A stretch of DNA of 64,000 nt from Mytilisepta virgata (GCA_028015205.1 JAPWFG010000024.1:1550001-1614000), one strand, 5' to 3'. Positions 11,020-21,953 are shown, counted from the stretch's first letter. Notes: generated by a model from the letters alone, not told the origin. A program made the numbers and translations.

Positions 11020-11213
11020 TTAGTGAATGCTTGTAGTTGTGTCTATGTTTATGCAGATGAAACCAGCTATATCCAATTTATCTGAATAGACACATTCATG
11101 GTTGAGGTTGTTCATTATCAGATACGGCGTGACTTGATATTCATTCTCCAGAACTGATGCGATGAGAATTATACATGTAAAATGTATTTCTCTTGTAAAA
11201 AAACTACATTCCA
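11020..11213 (-). CDS. Candidate terminal exon of an unidentified gene
   Basis: A strong acceptor (CAGTTTTTTCAG, minus strand) precedes 11213. The frame then opens for 63 codons after a split codon (phase 1) and ends in TAA at 11020. The peptide starts ECSFFTREIHFTCIILIASV and ends FICINIDTTTSIH, with four Cys and balanced composition, unlike surrounding AT-rich chance ORFs. I recognise no domain and could not find upstream exons. It may be a host exon or a fragment. Confidence 0.3.
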
Positions 11214-11382
11214 CTGAAAAAACTGTTTATACATTCTTTACATGTGCATGGAATTAAAAATAATTAAGGTGTCTTGTGCATAAAATCGTACATAGCTCTG
11301 TGCTGAAATGGATTTGGATTTACTATTTTGGTCATTTTAGTATTTGTTTATAATTTGTTCAGACTCTCGGACGGCTTTTTTC

Positions 11383-11384
<2 letters not shown>

Positions 11385-11429
<45 letters not shown>

Positions 11430-11640
11430 ATTCTTTATATATTTACAATTTATTTATTTACAACATCATAGGCCTTGAGCGCAACTTAAGATTCGTAAAT
11501 CAACGAATGTGCATATCTTGTAAATTTAATTGGTATCTTAGGATAGAGTTGATCCCTCTGCTGATGGACTCCGAAACCTTAAGTGTATCACTAGCTCAGT
11601 TGATAATTTTTCGATACTAGCCCGAAATTGACAATTTATA
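11385..11640 (-). repeat. Retroposon-like repeat with 44 nt poly-T (poly-A on minus)
   Basis: A run of 44 T (11385-11428) abuts a repeat containing CATAGGCCTTGAGCGCAACT, GATAGAGTTGATCCCTCTGC and CACTAGCTCAGTTGATAATT. If read on the minus strand the T-run is a 3' poly-A tail, consistent with a short retroposed element. Related pieces occur at about 11760-11850 (same orientation) and 17090-17160 (opposite orientation). Confidence 0.5.
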
Positions 11641-11689
11641 AAAAAAAAAACTTTTCTGTTACAAGAACTAACCAGTATCTCCCACATGA

Positions 11690-11960
11690 ATTATCCTTAG
11701 ATTGTTTGCAATTTACCCTTTTTGTCATTTTGGTATATTTTGAATTCGCTATTATTGTTTTGGTTATCAACATTATAGGCCTTAACCACAATTGGTAGTG
11801 GCAAATCGACGAAATGTGCACATCCTCTGCACCAAAACTGGCAATCATATAGAATTCATTTCTTCTTGATAAAAAAAAATACCTATTCTTTTGACGATTT
11901 CTTAGGTGTAAAGATTGAGTCTTAGCAAAGTAATTAAACTCCGCCATGCTTTTAGATGCC
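11690..11960 (-). repeat. Second partial copy of the 11.4 kb repeat
   Basis: GGTTATCAACATTATAGGCC, CTTAACCACAA and CAAATCGACGAAATGTGCAC match the neighbouring repeat's CATAGGCCTTGAGC and ATCAACGAATGTGCATATC blocks. The 103-codon minus ORF across it is judged fortuitous. Confidence 0.45.
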
Positions 11961-11964
11961 TGTC

Positions 11965-12815
11965 CGGTGTAGTGTGGTTTTTTTTTTTTTTTTTTTGGTG
12001 TTCTTGGCTAAAATGAAATTAAGAGTTCTCTTTCTTTATTTCTAGAAAGAGCAACTCAAATGTTTTTCTATTATTATTATTATTAATGTGGTGTTTTATC
12101 TTTTAATTATTTTATGTTCTGTCCTTACATCATATTGTACCTTTAATATAATACTGATACAAGGAAGACATCAATGTGTCTGACATAATATGTTATAATA
12201 GATATTATTTCATTTGCTTGGTCATAAATTTACAAAAACGTTCTTGTTGTTTTGCACTTGTATTTAAAAATAATTCCAAGTGCACTGACTTCATGTTGGC
12301 AAGACTTATCAGGGCAGGTAAGAAGTCTTTTTATTATTTTTATTTAATTAAACCGAGTGCATTTTTTTACACCATACAAAAAAATCAGTTCTCTTAAACG
12401 GTTCAGAAATATTGGATATCTCTGTCAACGCAGCATGTCGACAAGCAAAATTTGATCAAGTGTGACATTGTATCAATGTAAAACTCGGGTCACAAAAAAT
12501 TCCCATATCACGATTGTCAAGTGACCTCTCCATTAAAGGAACAATTTCCCCATTTCAGTCTCTGAAAAACAAATAATTTATTGAATACAATGTTGGGCAT
12601 TCGAGATATCAGTTACTTCGTTTCAGACACTTCATAACAGTTCACTGTTACAATTACTCGTTTCTGGGTTAAATTTATCGGTTTTTAACATATGTTCAAA
12701 ATTCACTTCTGATGCACATTTCCAATGTGTTGAAATATGACTATGCTTATCACGGAATACATCAATTTCAGTGCATCAATCAAATACTATGAAGTACGTA
12801 AGGGTCCATGTCTAT
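11965..12815. other. AT-rich spacer, no gene seen
   Basis: Contains T-runs near 11977-11996. A perfect donor-like CAG/GTAAGAA occurs at 12315-12324, preceded by a short open frame, but I could not support an exon start. Nothing else is recognised. Confidence 0.4.
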
Positions 12816-12817
12816 AT

Positions 12818-13190
12818 TCCGAAATCCCATTGGTCCAAAAGTCTATTTGTCCGAAAGCCCAATAGTCCGAACGTCCATTAGTCTGAAAGCCCAATAGTCC
12901 GATAATGGTATGGCGTAAAAGTCAAAGATTGTACGACTAAAATAGCATTTCAAACTAGTATGTATATGGTGGCCGGTAAAGGCCATATCGTGTTTTCGTG
13001 TTTTTGCCCTTCATACTCTATTGAGCGAAAACGCGGAAACGCGAAAACTCGAAATGGTTTCGCTTCTAGTTTTCAAGATTTCGCGTTTTTGCGTTTTCGC
13101 GATTTCGCGATTTGGCGTTTTCGCGTTTTTGCGATTTCGTGTTTTCCCGTTTTCCCGTTATCGCCTTTTCGCCTTTTCGTCTCTTAAAGT
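12818..13190. repeat. Phrase repeats: AGTCCGAAAGCCCAAT then TTTCGCG-type array
   Basis: From 12825 to 12905 short phrases such as GTCCGAAAGCCCAATAGTCC alternate in near-repetition. From 13020 to 13190 the sequence becomes a quasi-periodic string of GCGAAAACGC / TTTTCGCG words, 6-9 bp apart and locally CpG-rich in an AT-rich region. The first portion is in A-rich orientation and the rest in T-rich orientation, switching near 13060. It translates as low-complexity Arg/Phe strings and is not treated as coding. Confidence 0.7.
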
Positions 13191-13199
13191 GACAACTTA

Positions 13200-14580
13200 G
13201 GGGCATTCTGTAAGAGTTAAGGATACCCATTTAATCAGATAAACCGTTAAGAAAACAAATATAATGTATAAATAAAAAGCTAAAACTTTTCCACTGACCA
13301 AACATGACATTCAACAGTGTATGTAGCGCACAGGTGAATTATAAGTTTTGCTAGATCGAGAGTTGTAGATTCGTAGATTCGCAGAAGTGAATTTCGAATT
13401 TCGATGAGTAGTTATACACGTGGATGAAGTGTGAATTATAAAGATTAGTAGTTTGAAGGCCTAGTAGTCCAACGGCCCGGTAGTCTGTATAATAGAATAC
13501 ATCAGTTGACATAAAATTTATTGTTTTACATGTAGTTGTCGCGCCTTTAAGGCGAGACATAGATATGTTGTTCCGGCGACGGCGGCGTTAACTCAATGTT
13601 TCTCAGTATTGATAATACCTAAAACGTTCATATTAATTCCACAGATAATTCTTGGTAAGTCAACGGCGACTGACACCTTGTCATCAGACTTTGACCTCAA
13701 TTTCATCTCTAGCAACATACGCCACATTTTCAGAGTAAGCCCATTTTTCTTCAACCACTGTAATGGTAAAAACCAACCATATTTGGGTTATATATGCCTT
13801 ATTGTGACAACCTGTATCTTTTATTCGATTGATAGAAAGGAAACCTTTTTTTATAACACATGTGTATACCATTTTAAAGGGTCAGATGTCAGGTGTCAGG
13901 CTGATATGTACACACAATAACGCATCAATTTATGGTTATAGAAATGAAGAAAATGTGATGTCTCATTCTATTGTGTAACAAAAAATGTCGATGTCTCATG
14001 CAATTTCATAAAGTTTAACCATTGAACCAGACAACCATGCATTATTCAAATCATACTACTGACATGAAGTATGATGACAATGTTTTACCGTTGTTGAAGT
14101 CCTCCGTGTTTTACAAGTCAAAAAACTTGATATCGTCTCATGTGCAGTTTGCCCAATATGCTCTCAACTTGTATTCCCCATTTTTAGAATCTTTGAGATG
14201 CGTCCATTTTACAATAGTAATCCTTATTACATTGTAAACGACGATTTACCGTAGTATCCGGGTGAAAGAAAATCTGGTAAATCACATGTGAAAAGAACAC
14301 TAGGTAGTAACGTCACAATTGCTGCGGAGACATATCAAAAGACATAGTCCGTTTTATTTCAGTTTATTTCAGCTAAAATGCTAGATTCTGTACAATGTAA
14401 TAAAAAGTATAACTTATCGCTAAATTGAAATACCAGATATAAACAACTTGTGACCGAACTATACAGCTGTAAATAAATCGTGCACTCGTGATTTACTGCG
14501 TAGTTCGGTCATGCGTTGTTTATTTCTGGTATCATTTAAACCTAAATTTACAGTATTTACAGCAGGTATTCTGTATTGAA
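13200..14580. other. Region without a supported gene
   Basis: Several short ORFs exist on both strands (for example 13600-13920) but frames conflict and no domain is visible. A short phrase near 13451 (AGTAGTCCAACGGCCCGGTA) echoes the 12.8 kb phrase repeat. No RNA gene seen. Confidence 0.4.
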
Positions 14581-14586
14581 TTAATA

Positions 14587-15485
14587 TATGGCAAGCCGTT
14601 TTACTATTTATTCTAACTTCAAGATATCTAATAAACTTGATAAGATATCTCATATAGTTTATAAGATATCTCATATAGTTTATAAGATATCTTATATAGT
14701 TTATAAGATACCTCATATAATTTATCAGATATCTCATATAGTTTATAAGATATCTTATATAGTTTATAAGATACCTCATATAATTTATCAGATATCTCAT
14801 ATAATTTTCTTTATAAGATATGTTATAAATTATATGAGATATCTTATAAACTATATGAGATATCTTATAAACTATATAAGATATCTTATAAAATATATAA
14901 GATATCTTATAAAATATATGACATATCTTATAAAATATATGACATATCTTATAAAGTATATAAGATATCTTATATAAAAAATATTCATAAGAAATCTTAT
15001 AAACTTTATAATATTAGTATCTTTGGATTGTTATTCATAAATATGTTTTATATAAGATGTCTTATAAGAAAACAATCCAAAGATACTAATATTAGATATA
15101 GTAAATTTATACTATGCTGTATACGACGCATGTCAAAGAGTTGCCTCTCATCAGCAGCATTAAAACCGAAACATCTGGAAGACCAAAAACCAAACTTATT
15201 TTAAAAGAAGAAGTACTCATAACCAAAAATACCGAAATAGGAGGCCAAATTTCAGCTAAGGAGATCTACCATGTGCAATACAATGAATAAACCCTTAGTA
15301 ATTCTATTATTTTTGAATTTTGAAATTATAAGATATCTTATAAACTTTATCAGATATCTTATATACTTTAGAAGATATCTTATAAAGTATATAAGATATC
15401 TTATAAAAACTAGATTATATAAGATATCTTATATATTATATGAGATATCTTGAAGTTAGAATAAATAGTAAAACGGCTTGCCATA
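14587..15485. mobile_element. 899 bp foldback element, perfect 43 bp TIRs, TTAATA target duplication
   Basis: Both termini read inward TATGGCAAGCCGTTTTACTA and onward, identical for 43 bp. The element is flanked by TTAATA at 14581-14586 and 15486-15491. Inside, a 21 bp unit (ATAAGATATCTCATATAGTTT and variants) is repeated in one orientation to about 14810 and in the other from about 14815 to 14975. More units lie at 15326-15440. A nested inverted repeat (ATTAGTATCTTTGGATTGTT, about 15007-15095) lies in the middle. Long ORFs on both strands here are translations of the 21 bp unit (MRYLINY repeats) and not genes. Confidence 0.85.
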
Positions 15486-15491
15486 TTAATA

Positions 15492-15850
15492 GGCAAAAAT
15501 TCAAATAGTTTTTTTTTCTCTCAGATAGTTGCTAGTAATCTGGGTATTTATATAAAATAGTGAATAATAAAAATGAGATGATATATATAACACTTTTTTT
15601 CAGAGTGATGCAGACACCATTGGGTTCTTTGTTTTTTTAATGAAAAAATAAAATATGTTTTCCCCTTATTTGTTCTACCTACTATTATACCTATTTTAAA
15701 GAAGGATAACTCTTGAAAATAGGGGCAATGCAAGGATTCCAAAACCTTATTATCACTTTCGAATGAGAGTCGACCTTGAAGTTAAGTACTCTGAATTAGT
15801 CATGTCAGTTTAACATTTGCATACCGATATATGTAATATTATGTGTTATA
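15492..15850. other. Spacer, nothing recognised
   Basis: AT-rich sequence between the foldback element and the MITE; only short chance ORFs. Confidence 0.4.
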
Positions 15851-16304
15851 TACTGTAAATTCGGAAATTTTCGCGTGCACTTATTATTGCGATTCTTCTA
15901 CCCAACGCAAAATTGCGAGGTTAATTTATTGCGATCGCCGCCCGCGTGAAAAGAAGTTTTATTATTGCGATCGGAGATCGAGTTAAAATTGAAAATGGAA
16001 GTTTTATTCAAGTAATCGTTTAATCAATGGGATTAAAAATATTAGAATTCAAAAATTATTATATATATAATAGCTGTGAAAACAATACCTATACAACAAA
16101 GTGTCTACCAATTAACCTGTCTACAGATGTCGGCAATCAATGACCAGAAACTTACCTGAGTAAATGAAAACAAAGGGGGACAATCTACAATAAATCGGAC
16201 ATGAAAATGTGGATTAAAAATGCGAGTTTTTAATATTGCGATGCTAAACCGATCGCAATTTTCGCAATAATAAAAACATCGCAATAATTTCCATATTTAC
16301 AGTA
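15851..16304. mobile_element. MITE with TACTGTAAAT termini
   Basis: The left end, TACTGTAAATTCGGAAATTT, and the right end, AATTTCCATATTTACAGTA, are inverted repeats with TA at both borders, as expected for a TA target duplication. Subterminal words TTATTGCGAT and ATCGCAATAA recur in inverted orientation. There is no ORF. A shorter relative sits at 40284-40493. TA duplication suggests a Tc1/mariner-type mobiliser, but this is inference. Confidence 0.75.
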
Positions 16305-16990
16305 GTAAATATTTATACATCATTTGTGTACATGTACATTAAGCAGACCATGTACAAGGTTACAAAAATTATCACTTGATTAAAATAGTCAATGTCCGAT
16401 GCACATTTAAGTTGAAAAAAAAACTTTCAGGTACTATGGAAATTGTGTTTTAAAAAAGTGCATTTCCCATGCCAAATTGCACCGGTCCTATGCCTTGATA
16501 AATGCCTTGAAGTTATAGTCCATACAGTTATTAAGAATTCTTCAAAACTGAAATAAGACTAATTTCGTTTATACGGAATAACACTGGTGAAAGTATACGT
16601 ATCTACCTACCAGCCTCAATAGAGCGTACGCCACTGTAATATTCCTAGGTCAATATAATTCTTATTGAATTAAAATTTTACATTTTACCAAATAAATATT
16701 AGACGTTTGTCTTAATATTTATAAATACAGCAAAAGTTAACATGAGGTTATTGGCTTCAGACAATTTGAATACAAAATTTCAACGATTTCTCATCAGTTT
16801 TACCCAAAGCCTAAAATGTTAAAACTAGAAACAACAGCCCAAAAGGTTGAAGAGCAAATTCAAAAATGCCAAAAAGACCAAAAGGGCTTATGTCAAAACT
16901 ATCTAAGGACAGAGCTATGCACGAGGGAGATGCTCCTTTTTTAAAGTTTTTACAAGTTTTACATTTTGTAACAGTTAATTTAAAGTATCA
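16305..16990. other. Spacer, nothing recognised
   Basis: No ORF, RNA gene or repeat boundary that I can support. Confidence 0.35.
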
Positions 16991-17214
16991 ATTTTCGGCT
17001 TGTTTCGAAATATAATCAGCTGAGCTGGGGATTCCATCGTTGACTTAGAGTCCAACAGCGGCGGTATCGACTCAGTGACTGTGATACCATTTTTGATGCA
17101 CAGGATGTGCACATTTCGTACATTTACGACTCATTAGTTGTGCTCAAAGCAACTGCTATTCCAGTAATGTTTCCAATCTTGCATTCATTATGCCTAATTG
17201 ATTTAGCCTTTTAA

Positions 17215-17420
17215 ACTGCTTGGTGGTCTCATTTCATAGGCTCGCATCGATTGCAGAAGGTCGGACGTTCGATTCCGTAAAACCTTAAAAACTGTATTCT
17301 CTCCTCCGGACGACACGCGACGTTTAGGAGAAAGAGCAAAAACTGATCGGCTCAGTGTGAGAATAATGTATTCAGGTTTGACGACAAGTCTTCCTGCAAA
17401 GTGTTACCTCGTAAGCTAAT
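17215..17420 (+). repeat. Probable tRNA-derived SINE
   Basis: Starts GCTTGGTGGTCTCATTTCAT and runs through GGCTCGCATCGATTGCAGAA to GTCGGACGTTCGATTCCG, where GTTCGATTCC is a good pol III box B about 50 bp after an A-box-like segment. The non-tRNA body follows (CTCCTCCGGACGACACGCGA, GATCGGCTCAGTGTGAGAAT, AAGTCTTCCTGCAAAGTG). I could not define the tail or target duplications. The ORF starting at 17401 straddles its end and is discounted. Confidence 0.55.
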
Positions 17421-17830
17421 TTACATTTTTGTGTTATTTTGCCATTCTGTGATAAAAAGATCTAAACCGAGGCATCATTTATCTTTAGTAAAAGTTTTAT
17501 TCAACTATAGTGTATCCTGCGAAAATGTTGGTAAAGTTTTAAACCATAAACAAATATACAAGACTACACAAAGACTCAAAAGAGAATTACTGTAAAGCAA
17601 AAGAGCGAACCCAGTTACTCGGGAGGGTCATAGAAGGGCTAAGAAGTTACTGTTCTATTTAATGCTTTATGGCATCGGTAATGTGATCCATGGGAGTCAA
17701 CAAAATCAGTTTAGTGGTACGCGGGAAAGGAAACAGAGGTCTTGCAATATCAGAAGTCATTTGTAAAATAGAAACTTTGTAACGATCAAATGAATCATGA
17801 TTACGACCATAATTACATCGAAAAGATATG

Positions 17831-18059
17831 TATTTCTATTTCGGTTAATGGGGTTTCCCTTTTTGGAATTTTTATGTTTAAATTTAGTAGTAGAGTTATG
17901 TGGTTAAAAATATCTTGGGTCTGTTTGACTTGGTGTCTAAAATGCAAGGAAAAGTGTTTGGCGGGTATAAGGGTGGGGTACTATATATAGTAAAATATTC
18001 GTTTAGTCGGTATCGAGGAGCTCTCAGTAACTTCAGTGTTTGTACATTCTGCTTAGTAT
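17831..18059 (+). repeat. Split direct repeat A1
   Basis: 229 bp, matched base for base with 22535-22763 except about three substitutions. It contains a TATA-like ACTATATATAG and an initiator-like CAGTAACTTCAGTG downstream, so it probably carries the promoter for the gag/RT transcript. Confidence 0.9.
17980..18030 (+). promoter_or_regulatory. Probable core promoter of the Ngaro-type element
   Basis: GGTACTATATATAGTAAAAT gives a TATA box near 17982-17990, with CTCAGTAACTTCAGTG about 30 bp downstream as a candidate initiator. Gag ATG is at 18100. The same promoter is duplicated in A2. Confidence 0.45.
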
Positions 18060-18099
18060 CGTGTGATTTATATGCCAAAATTCAACGAAGTTGTTTAGT

Positions 18100-18843
18100 A
18101 TGTCCAACGCAGGTTCCGATCATGAACAAAAATCTAATAGTGGCGACGGTCCTGATGCAGATTTCACAACTGATGGTGCTATTTCGCTCTTTACTTCTGC
18201 TTTAAACAACGCTTTGGAAAAACAAAAAGCAAATTTGATCGAACATTTTGAATCTCGTTTTACCAAAAGTAACAAAGCAACCGGTGTTGACGCAACGGAG
18301 TTCACATTCAAAAGTGAAGGGATAAAAACCCAACACTCTTTTAATGCGGAACGTTTGGACAAACTTTCGTGCATAGAAAATTGCTTGAAATTCAACAATC
18401 TCAGCGGTGGCAGAGAAATCATCGGGGAGGAGAAGGAAGTTATCCGAAAGCGCAACAAAATTCTTAAAATAGCTGATAAGCATGGTTGGGATACTGTTCG
18501 GGAATATTTGGACAGTCCTTTGGCAGACAATAAGGATGACGCTAGTGATTTACGCGCTGCTATTTCTAGGGCTGCTCGAAAAAGAAACGCGAAGCCGTAC
18601 AACAGAACGGATGTTCAGTTTGGTGGTGTCAGCAGAGGGAAATTTAATCCCATGAGCTTTTTTCGTGGCCTTAGCCAAGTCGGCGGAGGAGGTTTCACAA
18701 ACGGAAACGGCAAACAAGAAGTGTCAAAGTGCTTTTATTGCAACCAACCCGGACATTTCGCAAGAAGCTGTCCCCTCAGAGGTGCTCCCACAGCTACAGT
18801 CAGCGCCCCAAAGATTCAGGATGCCGGAAAGCCTACACAGTGA
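18100..18843 (+). CDS. gag: Gag-like protein with CCHC zinc knuckle
   Basis: This 247-codon ORF looks intact, starting MSNAGSDHEQKSNSGDGPDA and ending in TGA. ATG at 18100 is chosen because upstream codons in the frame are non-ATG. The middle is charged and probably helical, with a block GWDTVREYLDSPLADN typical of gag proteins of DIRS-type elements. An Arg/Gly-rich stretch follows, then a CX2CX4HX4C knuckle, CFYCNQPGHFARSC, about 30 residues before the end. Expected role: binding element RNA in cytoplasmic particles. It lies 40 bp downstream of A1. It is the only undamaged ORF of the element. Confidence 0.85.
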   Translation: MSNAGSDHEQKSNSGDGPDADFTTDGAISLFTSALNNALEKQKANLIEHFESRFTKSNKATGVDATEFTFKSEGIKTQHSFNAERLDKLSCIENCLKFNNLSGGREIIGEEKEVIRKRNKILKIADKHGWDTVREYLDSPLADNKDDASDLRAAISRAARKRNAKPYNRTDVQFGGVSRGKFNPMSFFRGLSQVGGGGFTNGNGKQEVSKCFYCNQPGHFARSCPLRGAPTATVSAPKIQDAGKPTQ

Positions 18844-18905
18844 AACTGCAATGACGGATAAAGATGAAGTTGAGTATTTTTTTTTGAAATTAATAACAAT
18901 TATGA

Positions 18906-20120
18906 GACAAAATCTGGTCAAAATCTTGTAAATGTAAAAGGAAATTTGAAAAAAAAACATTCTTTTTTTTTATCATGAATGTTATAAATTTTGGGTATAG
19001 AATTCCTTTTTCCAGTGACCCCCCTTCTATTTTTCTGGAAAATAATAAGTCTGCTTTACAGCATTCAGACTTTGTTGAAAAATCTATTAAAGAGCTTTTA
19101 GATAAGAATTGTATTACTGAGGAAGCATGTCCTTATGTTGTAAATCCCTTGAACGTGTCTGTTAATAGTTCGGGAAAAGAGAGACTGGTTTTAGACTTAA
19201 GGCATGTCAATAAGTTTGTTGATAGACAGAAGGTTAAATTTGAATAGGTGAAAGAGGCTATGTCATTTATAAATTCCAACTGTTATGCCTTTAAATATGA
19301 TTTAAAAGCGGGGTATCATCACCTAGAAATTCATTCAGATCATCAGAAATATTTAGGATTTTCCTGGAAATTTGGTGAACAAGTCAAGTATTTTACTTTT
19401 TCAGTTTTACCTTTTGGACTATCATCAGCTGGTCATATTTTTACAAAAACTGTACGGGTTTTAGTCAAATACTGGAGGTCATTAGGTTTTCCAATAGTCG
19501 TTTATTTGGACGACGGAATGTGTACTGCGCAAAATCATGAAATTTGTTTAAAAATGTCTGCACATGTACAAAAAGATTTAGAACTTTCTGGTTTTGTAGC
19601 TAATGCTGAAAAAAGTGAGTGGGAACCAGTACAATTGATTGAGTGGTTAGGTTTCGTATGGAATTTGAAAGATTGTACTTTAGAAATACCAGATAAAAAA
19701 TTTATAAGTCTAAAAAATAGTATATCTAATATAATTGAAGGCAATACACACTTAACTTGTAGAAATATAGCAAAGATTTGTGGGAAAATTATTTCCATGA
19801 TACCAGCACTTGGTAATATTTGTCAGATTATGACAAAACACATGCATATGACAGTATGTTGTAGAAATTCATGGGATGATGTCATTTTAATCAATGAAAA
19901 TGTTTTAGAGGAACTTAGATTTTGGTACTTTCAGTGTGAATCTTTATCTTTTAAGTACATTACACCTATGTATAGAACACCACAACGCGTTATTTTCACT
20001 GATGCTAGCCAGTTTGCTGGTGCAGGTTTTATTGCTAATGATGATCAAGTTGTACATTTTATGTTTTATAAGCAAGAAAGAGACAAAAGTTCTACCTGGA
20101 GAGAACTGAAAACAGTAGAA
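18906..20120 (+). pseudogene. DIRS-type reverse transcriptase and N-terminal half of RNase H (broken)
   Basis: The frame opens at 18906. The likely N-terminal part of this ORF lies in another frame (NVKGNLKKNILFF), joined through a T-run at 18963-18971, indicating a frameshift. RT residues include NVINFGYRIPF, LVLDLRHVNKFV, motif A FKYDLKAGYHHLEI, PFGLSSAGHIFTK and motif C VVYLDDGM. An in-frame TAG at 19245-19247 interrupts it. RNase H follows: TDASQFAGAGF (catalytic Asp) and STWRELKTVE (catalytic Glu). The reading frame then hits an antisense Penelope-like fragment at 20121. RT copies element RNA into DNA; here it cannot be made whole. Confidence 0.88.
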
Positions 20121-20932
20121 AAAAAAGGACAAATATACCTAAGGAGCAATCAATAAAACGTAATCCATTGGACAGACAAACCCGGGAAGACAAACGAACA
20201 ACCACAAGCACAACAAACAAACACAGAAAACTAAAAACAATGAACAACACGAACTCCTATAAAAACCAGGAGTGAACCCAGGTGCTCCGGAAGGGTAAGC
20301 AGTTCCTGCTCCGTATACGGCACCCGTCGTGAAGTTCAACAAAGTCAATCCGGTGGAAGTCACAAATCGTAGGAGGCACATGAAAGGTTACGACAGTGGG
20401 AACAGGTCCAACATCATCTTAGATATTGGAACACTGTAATGGTCAATCAATTCATGATGACGACCGTAAAATTTCTTAAGTGATGACATCAACTTATCCC
20501 TGATAAAACCCTGATTAAGAAGCTTTTGTGACAGCAGTAATCCTCTTTGTCGAAAGTCAGGGTAACTCACGCATGCCCTTGAAAATCGGATAAGCTGAGA
20601 AACGTAGACGCCATATGCAGGCGATGCTGGTATATTGCTACTTAAGAAGGGAAAATTAACAATAGGAAAGTTGAAGTCATCACGTTTGTCATAAAGTTTT
20701 GTCTTCAAACGTCCCTCATAGTCTATTTCAAGAAACAAATCCAAATATGAAGCGGACTTTGGTGTATCTGTAGTATCCTTAATTTCAAGTTCACTGGGGT
20801 AGATAAGATGTAGAAAGTCTTGGAATTTGTCGTTATTTAACGACAACACATCATCTATATAACGAAAAGTGAAATTAAAGGATTGGGCTAGTTTCTTTTT
20901 GTTTTCACGTAGTATAATATATCATCTTTCAC
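20121..20932 (-). mobile_element. Penelope-like element fragment inserted in the RNase H domain
   Basis: Minus-strand RT C-terminal part (motif YIDDVLSLNNDKF upstream of SYLDLFLEIDYEGRLKTKLY and FYGRHHELIDHYSVPI) followed by the family 3' UTR, which ends AGGTATATTTGTCC then T-rich. It is 5'-truncated just upstream of the YIDD box. At the 5' junction AATATATCATCTTT occurs twice (20916-20929 and 20933-20946), the second copy being host RNase H sequence. It is nearly identical to 41197-41880. Confidence 0.88.
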
Positions 20933-21625
20933 AATATATCATCTTTAAAGTCTGATTTATCTGGTAAATTTGTCAAGTTGTATACAGATAATCAAAATGT
21001 AGTAAAAATTGTTAAAAAGGGTAGCATGAAATTAGAATTACAAGAAATTGCCTTAAAGATTTTTCTTTTGTGTTTATCGTTTAATATTTTATTAGATGTA
21101 GAGTGGATACCTAGAGATGAAAATTCATATGCAGATTATTTGAGCAAAATTTTCGATTTTGATGATTGGGGTGTTTCTCAAAATAATTTTAACTATTTTG
21201 ATGCATTATGGGGACCTTTCACATTCGATCGTTTTGCGGATTCTAAAAATAGGAAAGTTTCTTTGTTTAATTCTAAATATTTTACACCAGAAACTTCAGG
21301 AGTTGATGCTTTCGCATATGATTGGTCCGGACATAATAACTGGTTAGTTCCACCTATTCATTTAATTAGTAAATGTCTTAGTCATATGCAGTTATGTAGA
21401 GCAAGAGGCACCTTAGTTGTACCGAAATGGAAATCGGCACTTTTTTGGCCTATGCTAATGAATAAGTTTACAAATAATTATAAAACTTTTATTTTAGAAT
21501 ATAGAGAATATGAAAAACCTATGAATTTTTTTGAAAGAGGATCACACGATAATAGTGTGTTTGCACAGAAACCATTCAACAGCAATGTACTTGTGTTATT
21601 ATTAGATTTCTCTTATAATCAGTAG
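20933..21625 (+). pseudogene. DIRS-type RNase H C-terminal half and extension
   Basis: Resumes the RNase H after the insertion: SSLKSDLSGKFVKLYTDNQN supplies the third catalytic Asp and ENSYADYLSK the fourth. The extension continues LWGPFTFDRFADSKNRKVSL, GVDAFAYDWSGHNNWLVPP and GTLVVPKWKSALFWP, a block found after RNase H in DIRS/Ngaro elements. The frame is open from 20942 to TAG at 21625. Removing the insertion joins the two halves in a consistent alignment, so the break is secondary. Confidence 0.85.
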
Positions 21626-21689
21626 TTTAGTACTTGCGAAATATGGTTATTTCATGAATGATGATTATAAACTAAGTGTATTTTATACT

Positions 21690-21885
21690 GCGATGGTTGA
21701 ATGCCACAGTTTGATCTTGTGAACTTTGCTTTGCTGCGATGGTTGAATGCCGCAGTGTGATTATGAACTTTGTTTTACTGCGATGGTTGAATGCCGCAGT
21801 GTGCTTATGAACTTTGATTGACTGCGATGGTGAATGCCGCAGTGTGCTTTTGAACTTTGATTGACTGCGATGGTGTGTGCTGCTA
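21690..21885 (+). repeat. ~54 bp minisatellite between RNase H and recombinase
   Basis: About five copies of CTGCGATGGTTGAATGCCGC followed by AGTGTGCTTATGAACTTTG, at 50-60 bp spacing. CTGCG...CGCAG inside each unit is a short inverted repeat. It is inside the Ngaro-type element. Confidence 0.75.
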
Positions 21886-21953
21886 ATATATTTGCTAGTT
21901 AAAGATTTTTTTTGTTATTACTAGAGATTCATTTTTTATTTTCTATTTTGTAG

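Noticed and set aside
13600..13775. Minus-strand open frame after acceptor TTTTTACCATTACAG, slightly Ig-like
   Set aside because: All three frames are partly open, no donor fits and no domain is convincing.
14459..14977. Overlapping 113- and 129-codon ORFs of MRYLINY repeats on both strands
   Set aside because: Direct translation of the 21 bp satellite in a foldback element; open in opposite frames because the unit length is a multiple of three.
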